A stretch of DNA of 64,000 nucleotides from Pseudoalteromonas phenolica (GTDB taxonomy: Bacteria > Pseudomonadota > Gammaproteobacteria > Enterobacterales > Alteromonadaceae), in NCBI RefSeq assembly GCF_001444405.1, contig NZ_CP013187.1:2294001-2358000 (forward strand), given 5' to 3'. Of this stretch, positions 8,702 through 18,143 are shown in pieces (the first letter of the stretch is position 1; each line of letters starts with the position of its first letter). Position numbers and translations under genes: made by a program. The notes under the pieces are model-generated. The model searched no databases, was not told where the DNA came from, and saw only the letters and a list, made by a program, of their open reading frames with translations.

Positions 8702-9520
8702 TTAGAGCTTATTAGTTTCAACCTGCTTTTCACTTTCTGCTTGTTCTAATTTGTGTTGTTTAACTGCATCTTCGTAACCAATATGAATATATGTATGCAA
8801 TGCACCTAAATAACCCACTATGAGTAGTCCCAAAAGCATAACTGCACAAGACTTAAAAAATACTTTTATTTTATTTTTATTAAAAAAAGTCGTGTAGGTA
8901 TAAATAGGAAATACGATTGATAAACACAAAGAAGTATAACCTATAGTTTTTGCATCCAACAAACTCGTAGCAACCAATATTGAAGAAAACCAGGTTAAAT
9001 GTGCAGATGGTAGAATTGCTAATACGTAAAACTCAGTAAATTTAATACCTTCTTTTCTAAAGAAAACTCTTAATAACAGAGCAAAAATTGCTGCGTAAAT
9101 AAAAGTTAAAAATAACATTGAGCCTTCTATAATTTTGCTTAATACCTCACCAAAGTGTTGAGTTTCAGGTGAGGTAGAGCTTATGAATGCACTCACTGTC
9201 AGCTCACTGACAGATTGACCAGTTAAAGCAGTAAAAAAAATAAAAAATGTCAAACTCCAGAAAGCGTATTTAATTGGATTGAAATAGCTTGCTCTTTTTC
9301 CTTCAATATAATCTCTACACACTCTACCAGGGGAAGTTGTCATAGTGATAAATGTTTTTAAAAATGGTGACTCAAATTCTAATATCGCTCTTTGAGCTGT
9401 TTTAAATAACTCTTTAAAAGTAATACGTCGTGCTTTCTCTTGACCGCATTCTCCACAAAAGCGCGTTGTTAATTTTGTACCACAGTTTAAGCAATTTGTT
9501 TGCTCATCAAAATTTACCAC
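8702..9520 (-). CDS. DUF3667-type zinc-ribbon membrane protein
   Basis: A 272-residue protein. The N-terminus carries a zinc ribbon (CLNCGTK ... CGECGQE), and the amphipathic block FESPFLKTFITMTTSPGRVCRDYIEGKR is characteristic of the DUF3667 family. Four to five membrane helices follow, with a charged tail ending in glutamate and lysine. The family is widespread and its function is unknown. It appears monocistronic and shares a bidirectional terminator with the XRE gene. Confidence 0.75.
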   Translation of the reverse strand: MVNFDEQTNCLNCGTKLTTRFCGECGQEKARRITFKELFKTAQRAILEFESPFLKTFITMTTSPGRVCRDYIEGKRASYFNPIKYAFWSLTFFIFFTALTGQSVSELTVSAFISSTSPETQHFGEVLSKIIEGSMLFLTFIYAAIFALLLRVFFRKEGIKFTEFYVLAILPSAHLTWFSSILVATSLLDAKTIGYTSLCLSIVFPIYTYTTFFNKNKIKVFFKSCAVMLLGLLIVGYLGALHTYIHIGYEDAVKQHKLEQAESEKQVETNKL

Positions 9521-9713
9521 GTGATATATCCCTATCGAAAACGACTAAAAATAGACTGTTACACACTATTATTGTAATTAAATTGTCCCTAACCTGATAC
9601 TTCCTGTCAAAGGTTTATTTACATAACCGATATTAATACATTGAATAAAGCGTCAGTTTTAGTCCCTCAAAATGATTAACGAGGGTTGGCATTATTAATA
9701 ATCAGGAAAATAA

Positions 9714-9744
9714 AAAAGCTAATCATGTTATATGATTAGCTTTT
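9714..9744 (-). terminator. Rho-independent terminator of recR
   Basis: 13-bp stem AAAAGCTAATCAT/ATGATTAGCTTTT with a GTTAT loop, placed after the recR stop on the minus strand. Confidence 0.8.
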
Positions 9745-9772
9745 CTAAATGTTTAAGAGGTCAGAGTGCACT

Positions 9773-10375
9773 TTAGGTAATGGCTTTTCGCCCTGAAAAC
9801 GCATGCATAAGCGTCATGCCATCGACCAAATCAAGCTCGCCACCTACAGGCATACCATGAGCAATACGAGAAGCGAGTACATCATATTTTTGACAAAGCT
9901 CAGAGATAAAATGTGCTGTTGCTTCACCTTCTACGGTTGGATTAGTGGCGAGAATCACCTCATCGATATTACCATCTGATAAACGACGCTCTAGTACATC
10001 TAAACCAATCTCATTTGGCCCAATACCGTCTAACGGTGATAAATGCCCCATTAATACAAAATACAAGCCTGTGTACTGACCAGTTTGCTCAATAGCAAGC
10101 ACATCTGTTGGTGATTCAACCACACATAATAAGCGACTATCTTGGCGTTTGATATTTTGACATAGCGAACACTCTGGCTCTTCACAAAACGTGCGACAAG
10201 TTTGGCAATGCCCAATAACTTGCATCGCTTTAGTAAGGCTTTGGCCTAACTGGCTGCCGCCTTCTCTGTCTCTTTCAAGCAAGTGAAAAGCTATACGCTG
10301 AGCCGATTTTGGGCCAATGCCAGGTAAACAGCGCAAGGCTTCAATGAGTTGTGATAAGGTTCCAGATAGTTGCAT
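9773..10375 (-). CDS. recR: Recombination mediator protein RecR
   Basis: RecR acts with RecF/RecO to load RecA at gaps. The 200-residue protein matches E. coli RecR across its length: the HhH region (RCLPGIGPKSAQRIAFHLL), a four-cysteine zinc finger (CQTCRTFCEEPECSLC) and the Toprim domain (VVESPTDVLAIEQTG). The ATG at 10375 gives the family N-terminus MQLSGTLSQ; an in-frame start 14 codons upstream is less likely. In many gammaproteobacteria recR directly follows dnaX-ybaB. Here it is about 42 kb away, partly but not wholly because of the island at 25-52.7 kb. Confidence 0.96.
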   Translation of the reverse strand: MQLSGTLSQLIEALRCLPGIGPKSAQRIAFHLLERDREGGSQLGQSLTKAMQVIGHCQTCRTFCEEPECSLCQNIKRQDSRLLCVVESPTDVLAIEQTGQYTGLYFVLMGHLSPLDGIGPNEIGLDVLERRLSDGNIDEVILATNPTVEGEATAHFISELCQKYDVLASRIAHGMPVGGELDLVDGMTLMHAFSGRKAIT

Positions 10376-10529
10376 AGCACTTCTTAAATCGATTAAAAAC
10401 TCAATCAAATTGAGCAATATTGGAAGAATTGAAATGGATTATAAAAGTCATAAAAATTGTGAACAAGCTTTAATTTCTTAATACAATAACTTCACTCCTT
10501 CCCTTCGAAGGAGAACCTCTTTTTTGAAT

Positions 10530-11672
10530 ATGGACTATACTCTGTTCATGAGTATGAATCGCAGAACTTTCGTAAAAAAAGCACTTACCTTGAGTGCTAT
10601 CAGTTGTTGTGCGCCTTTATCATGTTTTTCTTCAGAATCTATTCCCATCGAATGGGATTTAATGGAAGAAATTGAAAAACAAAAACAGGCTATATACACC
10701 CTAAATTTCGCATCACCTTATAAAACTAGTTCCTACTCTACTATTCCCCATTTGCATCAAATCCTAAAGTTTCATATTGAAACGCTATCTGAGGGGAAAA
10801 TATTTGTCTCTATTTTTGATAATGGCCAGCTAGGTACCGGAACTGAATTAATGGCTGCAGTTGCTCATAAACGCGTAGACGCTGCACTCATCTCTGTCTC
10901 GAACCTATCTCGCGCTTTACCTCTTTTAGACATTCTGAACATTCCATTTTGGGCAGGAAACAATCAAAAGTACTTAAATCTTACAAGCTCTAAAAGCTGG
11001 AAAGATCTTGTTCTAAAGCCAATTCAAGCACAGGGTAAGTTTCAAGTTTTACTTCATCATATAGTTGGCCCAAGAACTCTCTCAACAGTGAAACGTTCTA
11101 ACAAAAGTATTATTTTGCCCGATGATCTCAACGAAACAACACTTAGGGTACCAGCTTCTAAGGTACTCAATCATTTCTACGCAATGACGAAAGCCAATAT
11201 TATCGAAGTACCTTGGGGTAATGTGGCAAGAATGGCAAGACTTGGACTTATAGATGCATTGGACCCAAGCATTATCGGACTTCATGCAGGACCAAGTTCA
11301 CTTCGGCAAAATTTAAAGCATATTTCGAAAATTGAAAGTGTACCTGATGCATGGGTTACTGCTATTAGTCAACACTGGCTAAAAAGCCTTCCTGCAAAAT
11401 TACGAAATGTTGTATTTGACTCTGCAAAAGCGACCTTTGAAGATCACCTTAACACTATTCTCGATATTGAACTGACTTGTCAGCATAACTTTTCGAAGCT
11501 AGGTACTTCTATATACACACCAACAGATGAAGAACTATTTGTCTGGAAAGACCGCTTTGGACATAAGCAGCCAGCATGGCGAAGCGTCAAAAAACAACTT
11601 CTGGGTGATCTTAAAACCTTTGATAAATTACTAGATGCGACCAACGAAACCAGTCCATATAAGCTCTCTTAG
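10530..11672 (+). CDS. TRAP-type solute-binding protein (DctP-like) with Tat signal
   Basis: A DctP/TRAP-family extracytoplasmic binding protein. An RRTFVKK twin-arginine motif is followed by a hydrophobic stretch ending near SCFSS, so folded export by Tat is expected. The core shows TRAP-like features: GQLGTGTELMAAVAHKRVDAALIS and a VPWGNVARMARLGLIDALDPS block. No DctQ or DctM membrane subunits are nearby, so it is an orphan. The start is uncertain. A strong AAGGAG lies at 10508-10513, giving a TTG at 10524 or ATG at 10530, while ATG 10554 sits just before the twin arginines. It converges on the cyanophycinase gene. Confidence 0.75.
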   Translation: MDYTLFMSMNRRTFVKKALTLSAISCCAPLSCFSSESIPIEWDLMEEIEKQKQAIYTLNFASPYKTSSYSTIPHLHQILKFHIETLSEGKIFVSIFDNGQLGTGTELMAAVAHKRVDAALISVSNLSRALPLLDILNIPFWAGNNQKYLNLTSSKSWKDLVLKPIQAQGKFQVLLHHIVGPRTLSTVKRSNKSIILPDDLNETTLRVPASKVLNHFYAMTKANIIEVPWGNVARMARLGLIDALDPSIIGLHAGPSSLRQNLKHISKIESVPDAWVTAISQHWLKSLPAKLRNVVFDSAKATFEDHLNTILDIELTCQHNFSKLGTSIYTPTDEELFVWKDRFGHKQPAWRSVKKQLLGDLKTFDKLLDATNETSPYKLS

Positions 11673-11694
11673 TGTTTTTGATCACCCATTTTAG

Positions 11695-13332
11695 TTAATT
11701 AACCTTTGCTCTGGATAATAAATCTATTTCCATCAACAAGTTTTCGATCTTCATCCTATGGTCCAATAATTCACAACTAGTTTGCTCAAGCTTTCTGAAT
11801 ATCAGCTCCTTACTCTTAATGCCCTGCTCTTTGTTAATTAGGCTTGTTATGTCATCTGCACAAAACGCTCTTAGCCTTTCTCTTATTAAACCGTCATAGA
11901 TCAAATCTTCTGAATGTCCAACTCGCTCCTTTACTTTCCTCTCTGAAAAAACATCCATATTTTGCTTTAATATGAACTCACTTCCGGTCGGGTAAAAATT
12001 ATAAAAGAAAGAGTGATGCGAAAGCTTCTCAAGTAACACTACCCCTTGCTTGCCGAGCACAGAAAATTTATTTACTGCTGTTTCAACTTTAAGTGCTGTG
12101 GTTTCATCCACCCCAAAACCCCACTTTTGCTCAGTTTCAGCTAATAATACCGCTAGCCTTGGTGTACGCCCTCTTTCACTAAAATGCGTATCTAGAATAC
12201 CAAAGTGAAAGCTGCCTAACCCACCTCGACTGTCATACGTCAACGCATCATGAGGTAAAGCGTCACATCCGCCATGTTGCTGACAGTTCTGCTTAGGTGG
12301 CGCTTTTGCAAATGCTCCCGACTCAAGCGCGCTTAAGCTTGTGCCATTCGTTATCATGGGCACTTGTCCATAGGTGTTCTTGCCACCAGACTGGACAGCC
12401 GTGCCTGCGCTAGTACCGATCAAAACTGGGCGATTTTGTATCACCTTCAACCAAGGAAACGCCTTACCTGTTTGTGTATCAACCATAACCTGTTTTGTAA
12501 GAGACTGATCACCGCCATTAAACATCATGCCACCAGCGTTTTTAATTTCTTGAGTGAGGTTGTCGATACCCCTTTCACACAAAGCCCGCTCTCGCGAGGT
12601 TAAGTCGGGATAAACCAATTCACGATTAAACACGTTATTCAGCTTGTTTCGGTAAATATCTAGGTTGTCACAATCGTTATTACTAATTGCTTTGGCTAAG
12701 GCTGGAGTCAATGCAAACCAGGTTGCCTCTATGTCATAAGCGCTAAATAGCCCCTGATAGAAATCAGCTGACTCGTAGGGATCACGAGAAGATGCGGTAC
12801 TCAAGAGTAATTTGGCATTGTTTTGCAGCTTTAGTGTTTTAACAATGTCATTTAAAATTTCAGTGCTGGCGGGTTCATTATTAAATTGCGTTAATACCTG
12901 CCCTTTCGCTCTGCTTTGTTCATGCAAAACAGGCACTTCTAACATATCAAAAACAAAGTAATATTCTTCATTACTCCAACGCTTATACAAGTAGCTATCT
13001 TGCTGCTTAATTGCAGTTATCAGCGCTGATTTTGAATACAACGTCTTCGATTTAATTGCTTTTAGCAGCTTTCTAGTGCGATGTTTATGTTGTGTATTAT
13101 GAGTTGGCCATTTTTCATTCACAGCATTTAGCGTGAGGTCGTGAACAAAAAATAATTGTTGGCGCTTAGCAGCACTTTCAAAATTGACTTTTTCTGAACA
13201 ATTTTGAGTGCTTTGACTTGAACAAGTTTTAAGCGAACCGCCAATAAGATAAAGGGTTTGCGCTAAAGAAGACGCGCTAAAAAGTAACAAATAGCCCAGA
13301 CTAAAACTGGGCAAAAAACGAGCAAAGTTCAT
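11695..13332 (-). CDS. Secreted cyanophycinase (peptidase family S51)
   Basis: Cyanophycinases cut multi-L-arginyl-poly-L-aspartate into beta-Asp-Arg dipeptides. An N-terminal signal peptide (cleavage near SLAQ) implies export. The S51 nucleophile block is clear (VLIGTSAGTAVQSGG), as are an upstream GGDQ loop and DTHFSERGRTPRLAVLLAE with the family's His/Arg region. At 545 residues it is longer than intracellular forms (about 270), as seen in extracellular enzymes. It is divergent from a TonB receptor / carrier / isoaspartyl dipeptidase set, which would handle the product. Confidence 0.88.
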   Translation of the reverse strand: MNFARFLPSFSLGYLLLFSASSLAQTLYLIGGSLKTCSSQSTQNCSEKVNFESAAKRQQLFFVHDLTLNAVNEKWPTHNTQHKHRTRKLLKAIKSKTLYSKSALITAIKQQDSYLYKRWSNEEYYFVFDMLEVPVLHEQSRAKGQVLTQFNNEPASTEILNDIVKTLKLQNNAKLLLSTASSRDPYESADFYQGLFSAYDIEATWFALTPALAKAISNNDCDNLDIYRNKLNNVFNRELVYPDLTSRERALCERGIDNLTQEIKNAGGMMFNGGDQSLTKQVMVDTQTGKAFPWLKVIQNRPVLIGTSAGTAVQSGGKNTYGQVPMITNGTSLSALESGAFAKAPPKQNCQQHGGCDALPHDALTYDSRGGLGSFHFGILDTHFSERGRTPRLAVLLAETEQKWGFGVDETTALKVETAVNKFSVLGKQGVVLLEKLSHHSFFYNFYPTGSEFILKQNMDVFSERKVKERVGHSEDLIYDGLIRERLRAFCADDITSLINKEQGIKSKELIFRKLEQTSCELLDHRMKIENLLMEIDLLSRAKVN

Positions 13333-13783
13333 ACGGACTTTTCCATAAATTTAAAAAATCAGACTTGTCATCACAAAAAAAGCTGTGATATAACTTTTAT
13401 GAACATTGCAGGAAGCAAGCTAGCACAGGCCAGTTTGCATTGTCAAAAATGAAGAGATGAAGCTATGTATAAAAAAGCGTTTAAGCTTGTTTGCTACTTC
13501 TACTCACCTCACTACCTTTCGGAGTGGTTCGACGAGTAGACACACGGTATCAACACCGTGGTGTTGTCTATTGGTATGCAACCCACCTCAAAAAATCATA
13601 AAAATAAATTCTAGCTGTCGAAGGCCTTGATCATCTTGCGAGCTCTATGCTGATTAATGCCATTTACAGGATAGTTACGTCTTTTACCTGCTCTCATTAT
13701 TCAGTTAAGTGTTTGTGAGGATGGTAAGACTCCTACCTGTTCACCCAAATTGCATCGACGGCTAACCAAAAGTTAGGTGAAAC
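13333..13783. promoter_or_regulatory. Divergent control region of the cyanophycinase and receptor genes
   Basis: 450 bases between divergent genes. It contains two mutually exclusive stem-loops: CACGGT (13543-13548)/ACCGTG (13555-13560) and CAACACC (13551-13557)/GGTGTTG (13560-13566). The second can extend with TAGACA/TGTCTA (13537-13570). The receptor gene has AGGTGAAAC before its ATG. No coding sequence is seen. A switching leader or operator is possible, not shown. Confidence 0.4.
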
Positions 13784-16705
13784 ATGTACAACAAGTTATT
13801 TCTTGGTGTTGCTGCTGCGCTGCTGAACAGTGGCTACACTCATGCACAACAATCAGAACAAGCAAATTTAGAAAAAGTCGAACGTATTGAAGTCACAGGC
13901 TCTCGCATTAAAGGCGTTGACCTAGAAGGTACTCAACCCATAACCATTATCTCTTCAGAAGACATTAGTCGCTCTGGCGCAACCTCTGTCATTGAACTTT
14001 TACAAGATTTACCACAGCTCAAAGGTGGTGCGGGCACCTTTACAACCAGTGAAAGTGGCAGTACGTCGACTTCAACCCCTGCAGGTCAAGCAGCTGCCAG
14101 CCTACGTGGTATGGGGCCTTCAGCTACATTGACACTCATCAATGGGCGAAGAATTGCACCAAGCTCTTTTGCAGCAGGTACACAAAACTTTGTCGATGTG
14201 AACGCCATTCCACTGGCTGCCATTGAGCGTGTTGAAATTTTAGCGACTGGGGCTTCTGCGATTTATGGCGCAGATGCGGTTGCAGGCGTTATCAACTACA
14301 TTCTTAAAAAAGACTTCACCGGTGCAGAGCTGGATGTGTCATTTTCAGATAGCTTTGAAGACAGTGATGAGAGCAAAAAACAACTTAACCTGATCTGGGG
14401 TAGCGAAATTGAAGGTGGCAATGTCACCGTATTTGCTGATTACTTCGATAAAAACCAGTTCAATGCCTCAGATCGTGATTACACAGCTAATCCGTCTTTG
14501 ATTAACAGTTACTCTTACCTACCTAAACTCGAAAATACCCCCAATATCTATTATTACAGCAGCCAAGATGGTAATGAAATAGGCGCGCCGGGCTGTAAGA
14601 CTGAGCTTGTTTCAACGGAGTATGGGGAAGAAATTTGCGCTTATTATGGTAATCGAGATGACATGTTAAGCGCGCCATTTGAAAGCTTATCTGCAGGCTT
14701 TATGGTTAATAAAGCATTTAATGACCTAATCTGGAACACTGAATTTTTTTACAGCACCACTAAATCTACCGCGTACTCAACGCCAGCTGCCATTAATCAG
14801 CTTGATGATGCTGAAGGTCCTTGGGTGAAAGAAGATGCTTTGCTTATATTTGATGATGCCCAAGGCGATAACGCACTCTTAGATGCTTTGTATATCGACC
14901 CTTTCGATACTTATTTAGGCCAAGAACAATGGGGCTTTCGGTTTGATGCGCGATTTAACGACCCGAGAACCATTGAAGTTGAATCTAAAAACTTCCGCCT
15001 AGTTTCTAGCCTTGAAGGTCAACTTGGAGAGTGGGACTGGCAATCAGGTGTACTGATCTCTGAGTCTCGCTCAGAGCAACATGCAATTAAGGGCGTGTAT
15101 AACCGTTACCAATTCCATGCAGCATTGGCAGGCGAACTCTGCTCTGATGGTTCAATTGGCTCTCTAGGTGATAACGGTGTCACTTGTAACAGTGGACAGT
15201 TGCTTGATTTCTACAATCCATTTTTAGTTGATGATGCAAACAATGATGCAATTCTTACACTCACACAAGCTATGCCAACACGCGAAGGCAAAAGTAGAGT
15301 CTATGGTATCGATCTTACTTTCTCGGGCGAGTTATTCACGCTCGGTGATATTGATGTGCAATCTTCATTTGGATTTGAAGCCCGTAAGGAAGAGCTTTCC
15401 GATATTCCATCTGCAAATGCAGTGGCAAAAGCTGAAAACGAGTATTTGGTCGACGTATTTGGCTACGGCTCGAGCATAGCTGAAGCAGAGCGTACGCAAT
15501 ATGGTGCTTTTGCCGAGCTTTATGTTCCACTCACTGAGCAAGTCGAGATGCAATTAGCGGGTCGATACGATCATTTTGATGATTTTGGCTCAACATTTAA
15601 CCCAAAAGTCAGTATCAGCTACAGACCTACTGACACTATCTTGCTTCGCGCGGGTTGGGCAACATCTTTTAGAGCCCCCTCTTTAACACAAGCAGGTGTT
15701 AAGCTTCGTACTACTACTTCATCTTTTGATTGCGGTGCAAACCAAGCAATTGCAGACCTATATTGTGAAGGCGACGGCACACTTGTCAGCGTAAACAGCT
15801 TAGAGTTAGGTAATGAAAACTTAAACGCCGAAGAGTCTGATTCACTTTCAATTGGCTTTGCATGGAGTCCTTCTAGGCAGACCACATTGATGATCGATTA
15901 TTGGCAGTTTGATTATAAAGAAGTCATTGATACCAACATGACTGCAGTGTTAGATCGCGCCATTTCTGACGCCTCACTTCGCCATTGTGGCATCGTACCG
16001 CAAAATCAAATGGGCATATCATATGGCGAAGATGTTTGTAGTGTCACCGATAATGCAGGGCTTAAAATTGATGAATCTGGCGCGAACTTATCAGAAATAT
16101 TAGGTGCTTATATCTCAGAGTTTGACCCTCGTTCGCAATCACTGCAACTATATCGTGATCATGTTATCCAGCTTGAAAATACTGGCACTCAGGATATTCG
16201 CGGGTTAGATATTAAGTTCGATCACAGATTCGAACTGGGTTTTGCCGACTTAAAACTGGCACTTGATGCGACGCACTATCTTGAATATAACCGCAATAAG
16301 CCAGGCTCAGATCAAATTGAATCTCTTGTCGGCACATTTAGATACCCTGAAAATGTCGGACGCCTGTCAGTCACATTAGACACTGATAGCTACTACATCT
16401 CTTTGTCTGCCAACTATACTGACAGTTACCTTGATGATATTGAAGGTTTAAAAGGCCGTGAAATTGATGAGCTTGACGAACTAGGCTTACTCGATGCACA
16501 ACAGCAACACACAGTAGATAGTTGGACTGTTATGGATCTCAATGCAGGTCTGGAGTTGAGTGAAAACCTGTTTATTAGAGCCAGTATCAAAAATTTATTT
16601 GATAAAGCACCACCCGCAGTATTTGGTTCAAAGCGTGGCTTTGATTCAATTAACCATGATGCGTTTGGTACAACTTATCAAATTGGCTTATCAGCTAAGT
16701 TCTAA
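13784..16705 (+). CDS. TonB-dependent outer-membrane receptor
   Basis: A 973-residue receptor with a signal peptide (cleavage near THAQ), a TonB-box-like start (VERIEVTGSRI) and a plug domain (about residues 40-170, with LRGMGPSATLTLINGRRI and GADAVAGVINYILKK). A 22-strand barrel follows, ending in aromatic KF. Receptors of this class take up siderophores or larger ligands using TonB/ExbBD energy. Its position at the head of a carrier / isoaspartyl-dipeptidase operon and opposite cyanophycinase suggests beta-aspartyl peptide uptake. That substrate is inference. Confidence 0.92.
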   Translation: MYNKLFLGVAAALLNSGYTHAQQSEQANLEKVERIEVTGSRIKGVDLEGTQPITIISSEDISRSGATSVIELLQDLPQLKGGAGTFTTSESGSTSTSTPAGQAAASLRGMGPSATLTLINGRRIAPSSFAAGTQNFVDVNAIPLAAIERVEILATGASAIYGADAVAGVINYILKKDFTGAELDVSFSDSFEDSDESKKQLNLIWGSEIEGGNVTVFADYFDKNQFNASDRDYTANPSLINSYSYLPKLENTPNIYYYSSQDGNEIGAPGCKTELVSTEYGEEICAYYGNRDDMLSAPFESLSAGFMVNKAFNDLIWNTEFFYSTTKSTAYSTPAAINQLDDAEGPWVKEDALLIFDDAQGDNALLDALYIDPFDTYLGQEQWGFRFDARFNDPRTIEVESKNFRLVSSLEGQLGEWDWQSGVLISESRSEQHAIKGVYNRYQFHAALAGELCSDGSIGSLGDNGVTCNSGQLLDFYNPFLVDDANNDAILTLTQAMPTREGKSRVYGIDLTFSGELFTLGDIDVQSSFGFEARKEELSDIPSANAVAKAENEYLVDVFGYGSSIAEAERTQYGAFAELYVPLTEQVEMQLAGRYDHFDDFGSTFNPKVSISYRPTDTILLRAGWATSFRAPSLTQAGVKLRTTTSSFDCGANQAIADLYCEGDGTLVSVNSLELGNENLNAEESDSLSIGFAWSPSRQTTLMIDYWQFDYKEVIDTNMTAVLDRAISDASLRHCGIVPQNQMGISYGEDVCSVTDNAGLKIDESGANLSEILGAYISEFDPRSQSLQLYRDHVIQLENTGTQDIRGLDIKFDHRFELGFADLKLALDATHYLEYNRNKPGSDQIESLVGTFRYPENVGRLSVTLDTDSYYISLSANYTDSYLDDIEGLKGREIDELDELGLLDAQQQHTVDSWTVMDLNAGLELSENLFIRASIKNLFDKAPPAVFGSKRGFDSINHDAFGTTYQIGLSAKF

Positions 16706-16710
16706 TGGAG

Positions 16711-16730
16711 GAATGGGGGCAACCCCATTC
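16711..16730 (+). promoter_or_regulatory. Intercistronic hairpin between receptor and carrier genes
   Basis: Perfect 8-bp stem GAATGGGG/CCCCATTC closed by a GCAA (GNRA) tetraloop, 6 bases after the receptor stop. There is no T-run, so it more likely protects the receptor mRNA 3' end or lowers downstream expression than fully terminates. Confidence 0.55.
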
Positions 16731-16739
16731 TAAATTAAC

Positions 16740-18140
16740 ATGCATCAAAAATATAAAATGCCAGATGCCTTCGTCATCTTAATGATGATGGTCGTGCTGT
16801 GTTATCTGGCCTCTTTTTTTGTACTCCCCGGTTTTTTTAATACGCCAGAGCAAACAAATACGGTCATGCTGTCGCAGTTTCGTCAAATTGCATCACCAGC
16901 CCCGATTGCATTGTTTGGCGAAGGTGGGACTCTCGGCTTCTTCAACGTCTTATTTGAAGGGCTAGTCAGTGGTGACAAAAATGGCGCAGCTATCGGCGTT
17001 ATCGCATTCATTTTAATCACTGGCGGCGCGTTTGGCGTGCTTATGCAAACCAAAGCCATCGATAATGGCGTGATGTCGCTAATAAATAACACACAAAAAA
17101 TTGATTGGTTATTTATACCCAGTTTATTTGTTGCCTTTAGCCTAGGTGGGGCCATTTTTGGGATGGGGGAAGAAGCCATTGCGTTTTGTATTGTGCTCTA
17201 CCCTATTATGCAAAAGCTTGGATATAACGCTTATGTAACCGTGTTAGTCACCTATGTTGCCACACAAATTGGCTTTGCCACCTCACCAATGAATCCATTT
17301 AGTATTGCCATCGCACAAAGCATTGCTGGGCTTGAGGTGTTCTCAGGTGCAGAGCTTCGTGTTGCTTTAACTGCTATTTTTATTGTGGTTGGCATGGTGT
17401 TTACCATGCGCTACGCCAAGCAATCTCGTATAAGTGTGGACTGCTCAACACCACAGTCACACCCTCAACTCAGCGCGGTCGATAAAGTACTGCTCATTGC
17501 GTTTTTAGCTGTGATTATATGGGTGATTTATGGCGTTACTGCAAAAAGCTATTACATTCCTGAGCTTGCTGCACAATTCTTTGTTTTAGGCTTAATTGTG
17601 ACCACTATTGCCAAGCTTGGTAAACGTCAAAGCATATCTGAGTCAGTCGACGCATTTAAACATGGTAGTGCCGCATTGTTACCGGCTGCTATGTTGGTTG
17701 GCTTAGCAAAAGGGCTGGTTTTATTACTAGGTGGCAGTGAATTAAACTCACCGTCTATGCTTAACACCTTGTTATATCATTGTGCCAGTGTGATATCACA
17801 TATACCCGATGTGATAGCTGCATGGTCGATGTATGTCTTCCAGTCTGTATTCAATTTTTTTGTTTCTTCAGGCTCAGGGCAAGCAGCTATAACCATGCCA
17901 ATCATGGCGCCTTTGGCTGACTTAGTCGGCGTTTCTAGGCAAACGGCAGTGCTCGCATTTCAACTCGGTGACGGCCTCACCAATATCATCATTCCAACCT
18001 CTGCGAGTCTTATTGGCTGCTTAGGGGTGGTTAACTTATCTTGGGGCGATTGGGCAAAGTTCATTTGGCGCTTTATGTTGGTGCTTTTTGGTCTTTCTAC
18101 ACTTGCCATGGTTTTCGCTCAACTCATAAATTATCAATAA
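16740..18140 (+). CDS. YfcC-family (C4-dicarboxylate/basic amino-acid type) carrier
   Basis: A 466-residue inner-membrane protein with about 11-12 helices. It resembles the YfcC/DcuC-like family, with the motifs ITGGAFGVLMQTKAIDNG, GMGEEAIAFCIVLYP and SGSGQAAITMPIMAPL. Family members are annotated as basic amino-acid or dicarboxylate carriers, though few are tested. Between a TonB receptor and an isoaspartyl dipeptidase, transport of beta-Asp-Arg or its amino acids across the inner membrane is the natural reading. Its stop lies 3 bases before the next gene. Confidence 0.82.
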   Translation: MHQKYKMPDAFVILMMMVVLCYLASFFVLPGFFNTPEQTNTVMLSQFRQIASPAPIALFGEGGTLGFFNVLFEGLVSGDKNGAAIGVIAFILITGGAFGVLMQTKAIDNGVMSLINNTQKIDWLFIPSLFVAFSLGGAIFGMGEEAIAFCIVLYPIMQKLGYNAYVTVLVTYVATQIGFATSPMNPFSIAIAQSIAGLEVFSGAELRVALTAIFIVVGMVFTMRYAKQSRISVDCSTPQSHPQLSAVDKVLLIAFLAVIIWVIYGVTAKSYYIPELAAQFFVLGLIVTTIAKLGKRQSISESVDAFKHGSAALLPAAMLVGLAKGLVLLLGGSELNSPSMLNTLLYHCASVISHIPDVIAAWSMYVFQSVFNFFVSSGSGQAAITMPIMAPLADLVGVSRQTAVLAFQLGDGLTNIIIPTSASLIGCLGVVNLSWGDWAKFIWRFMLVLFGLSTLAMVFAQLINYQ

Positions 18141-18143
18141 ATT

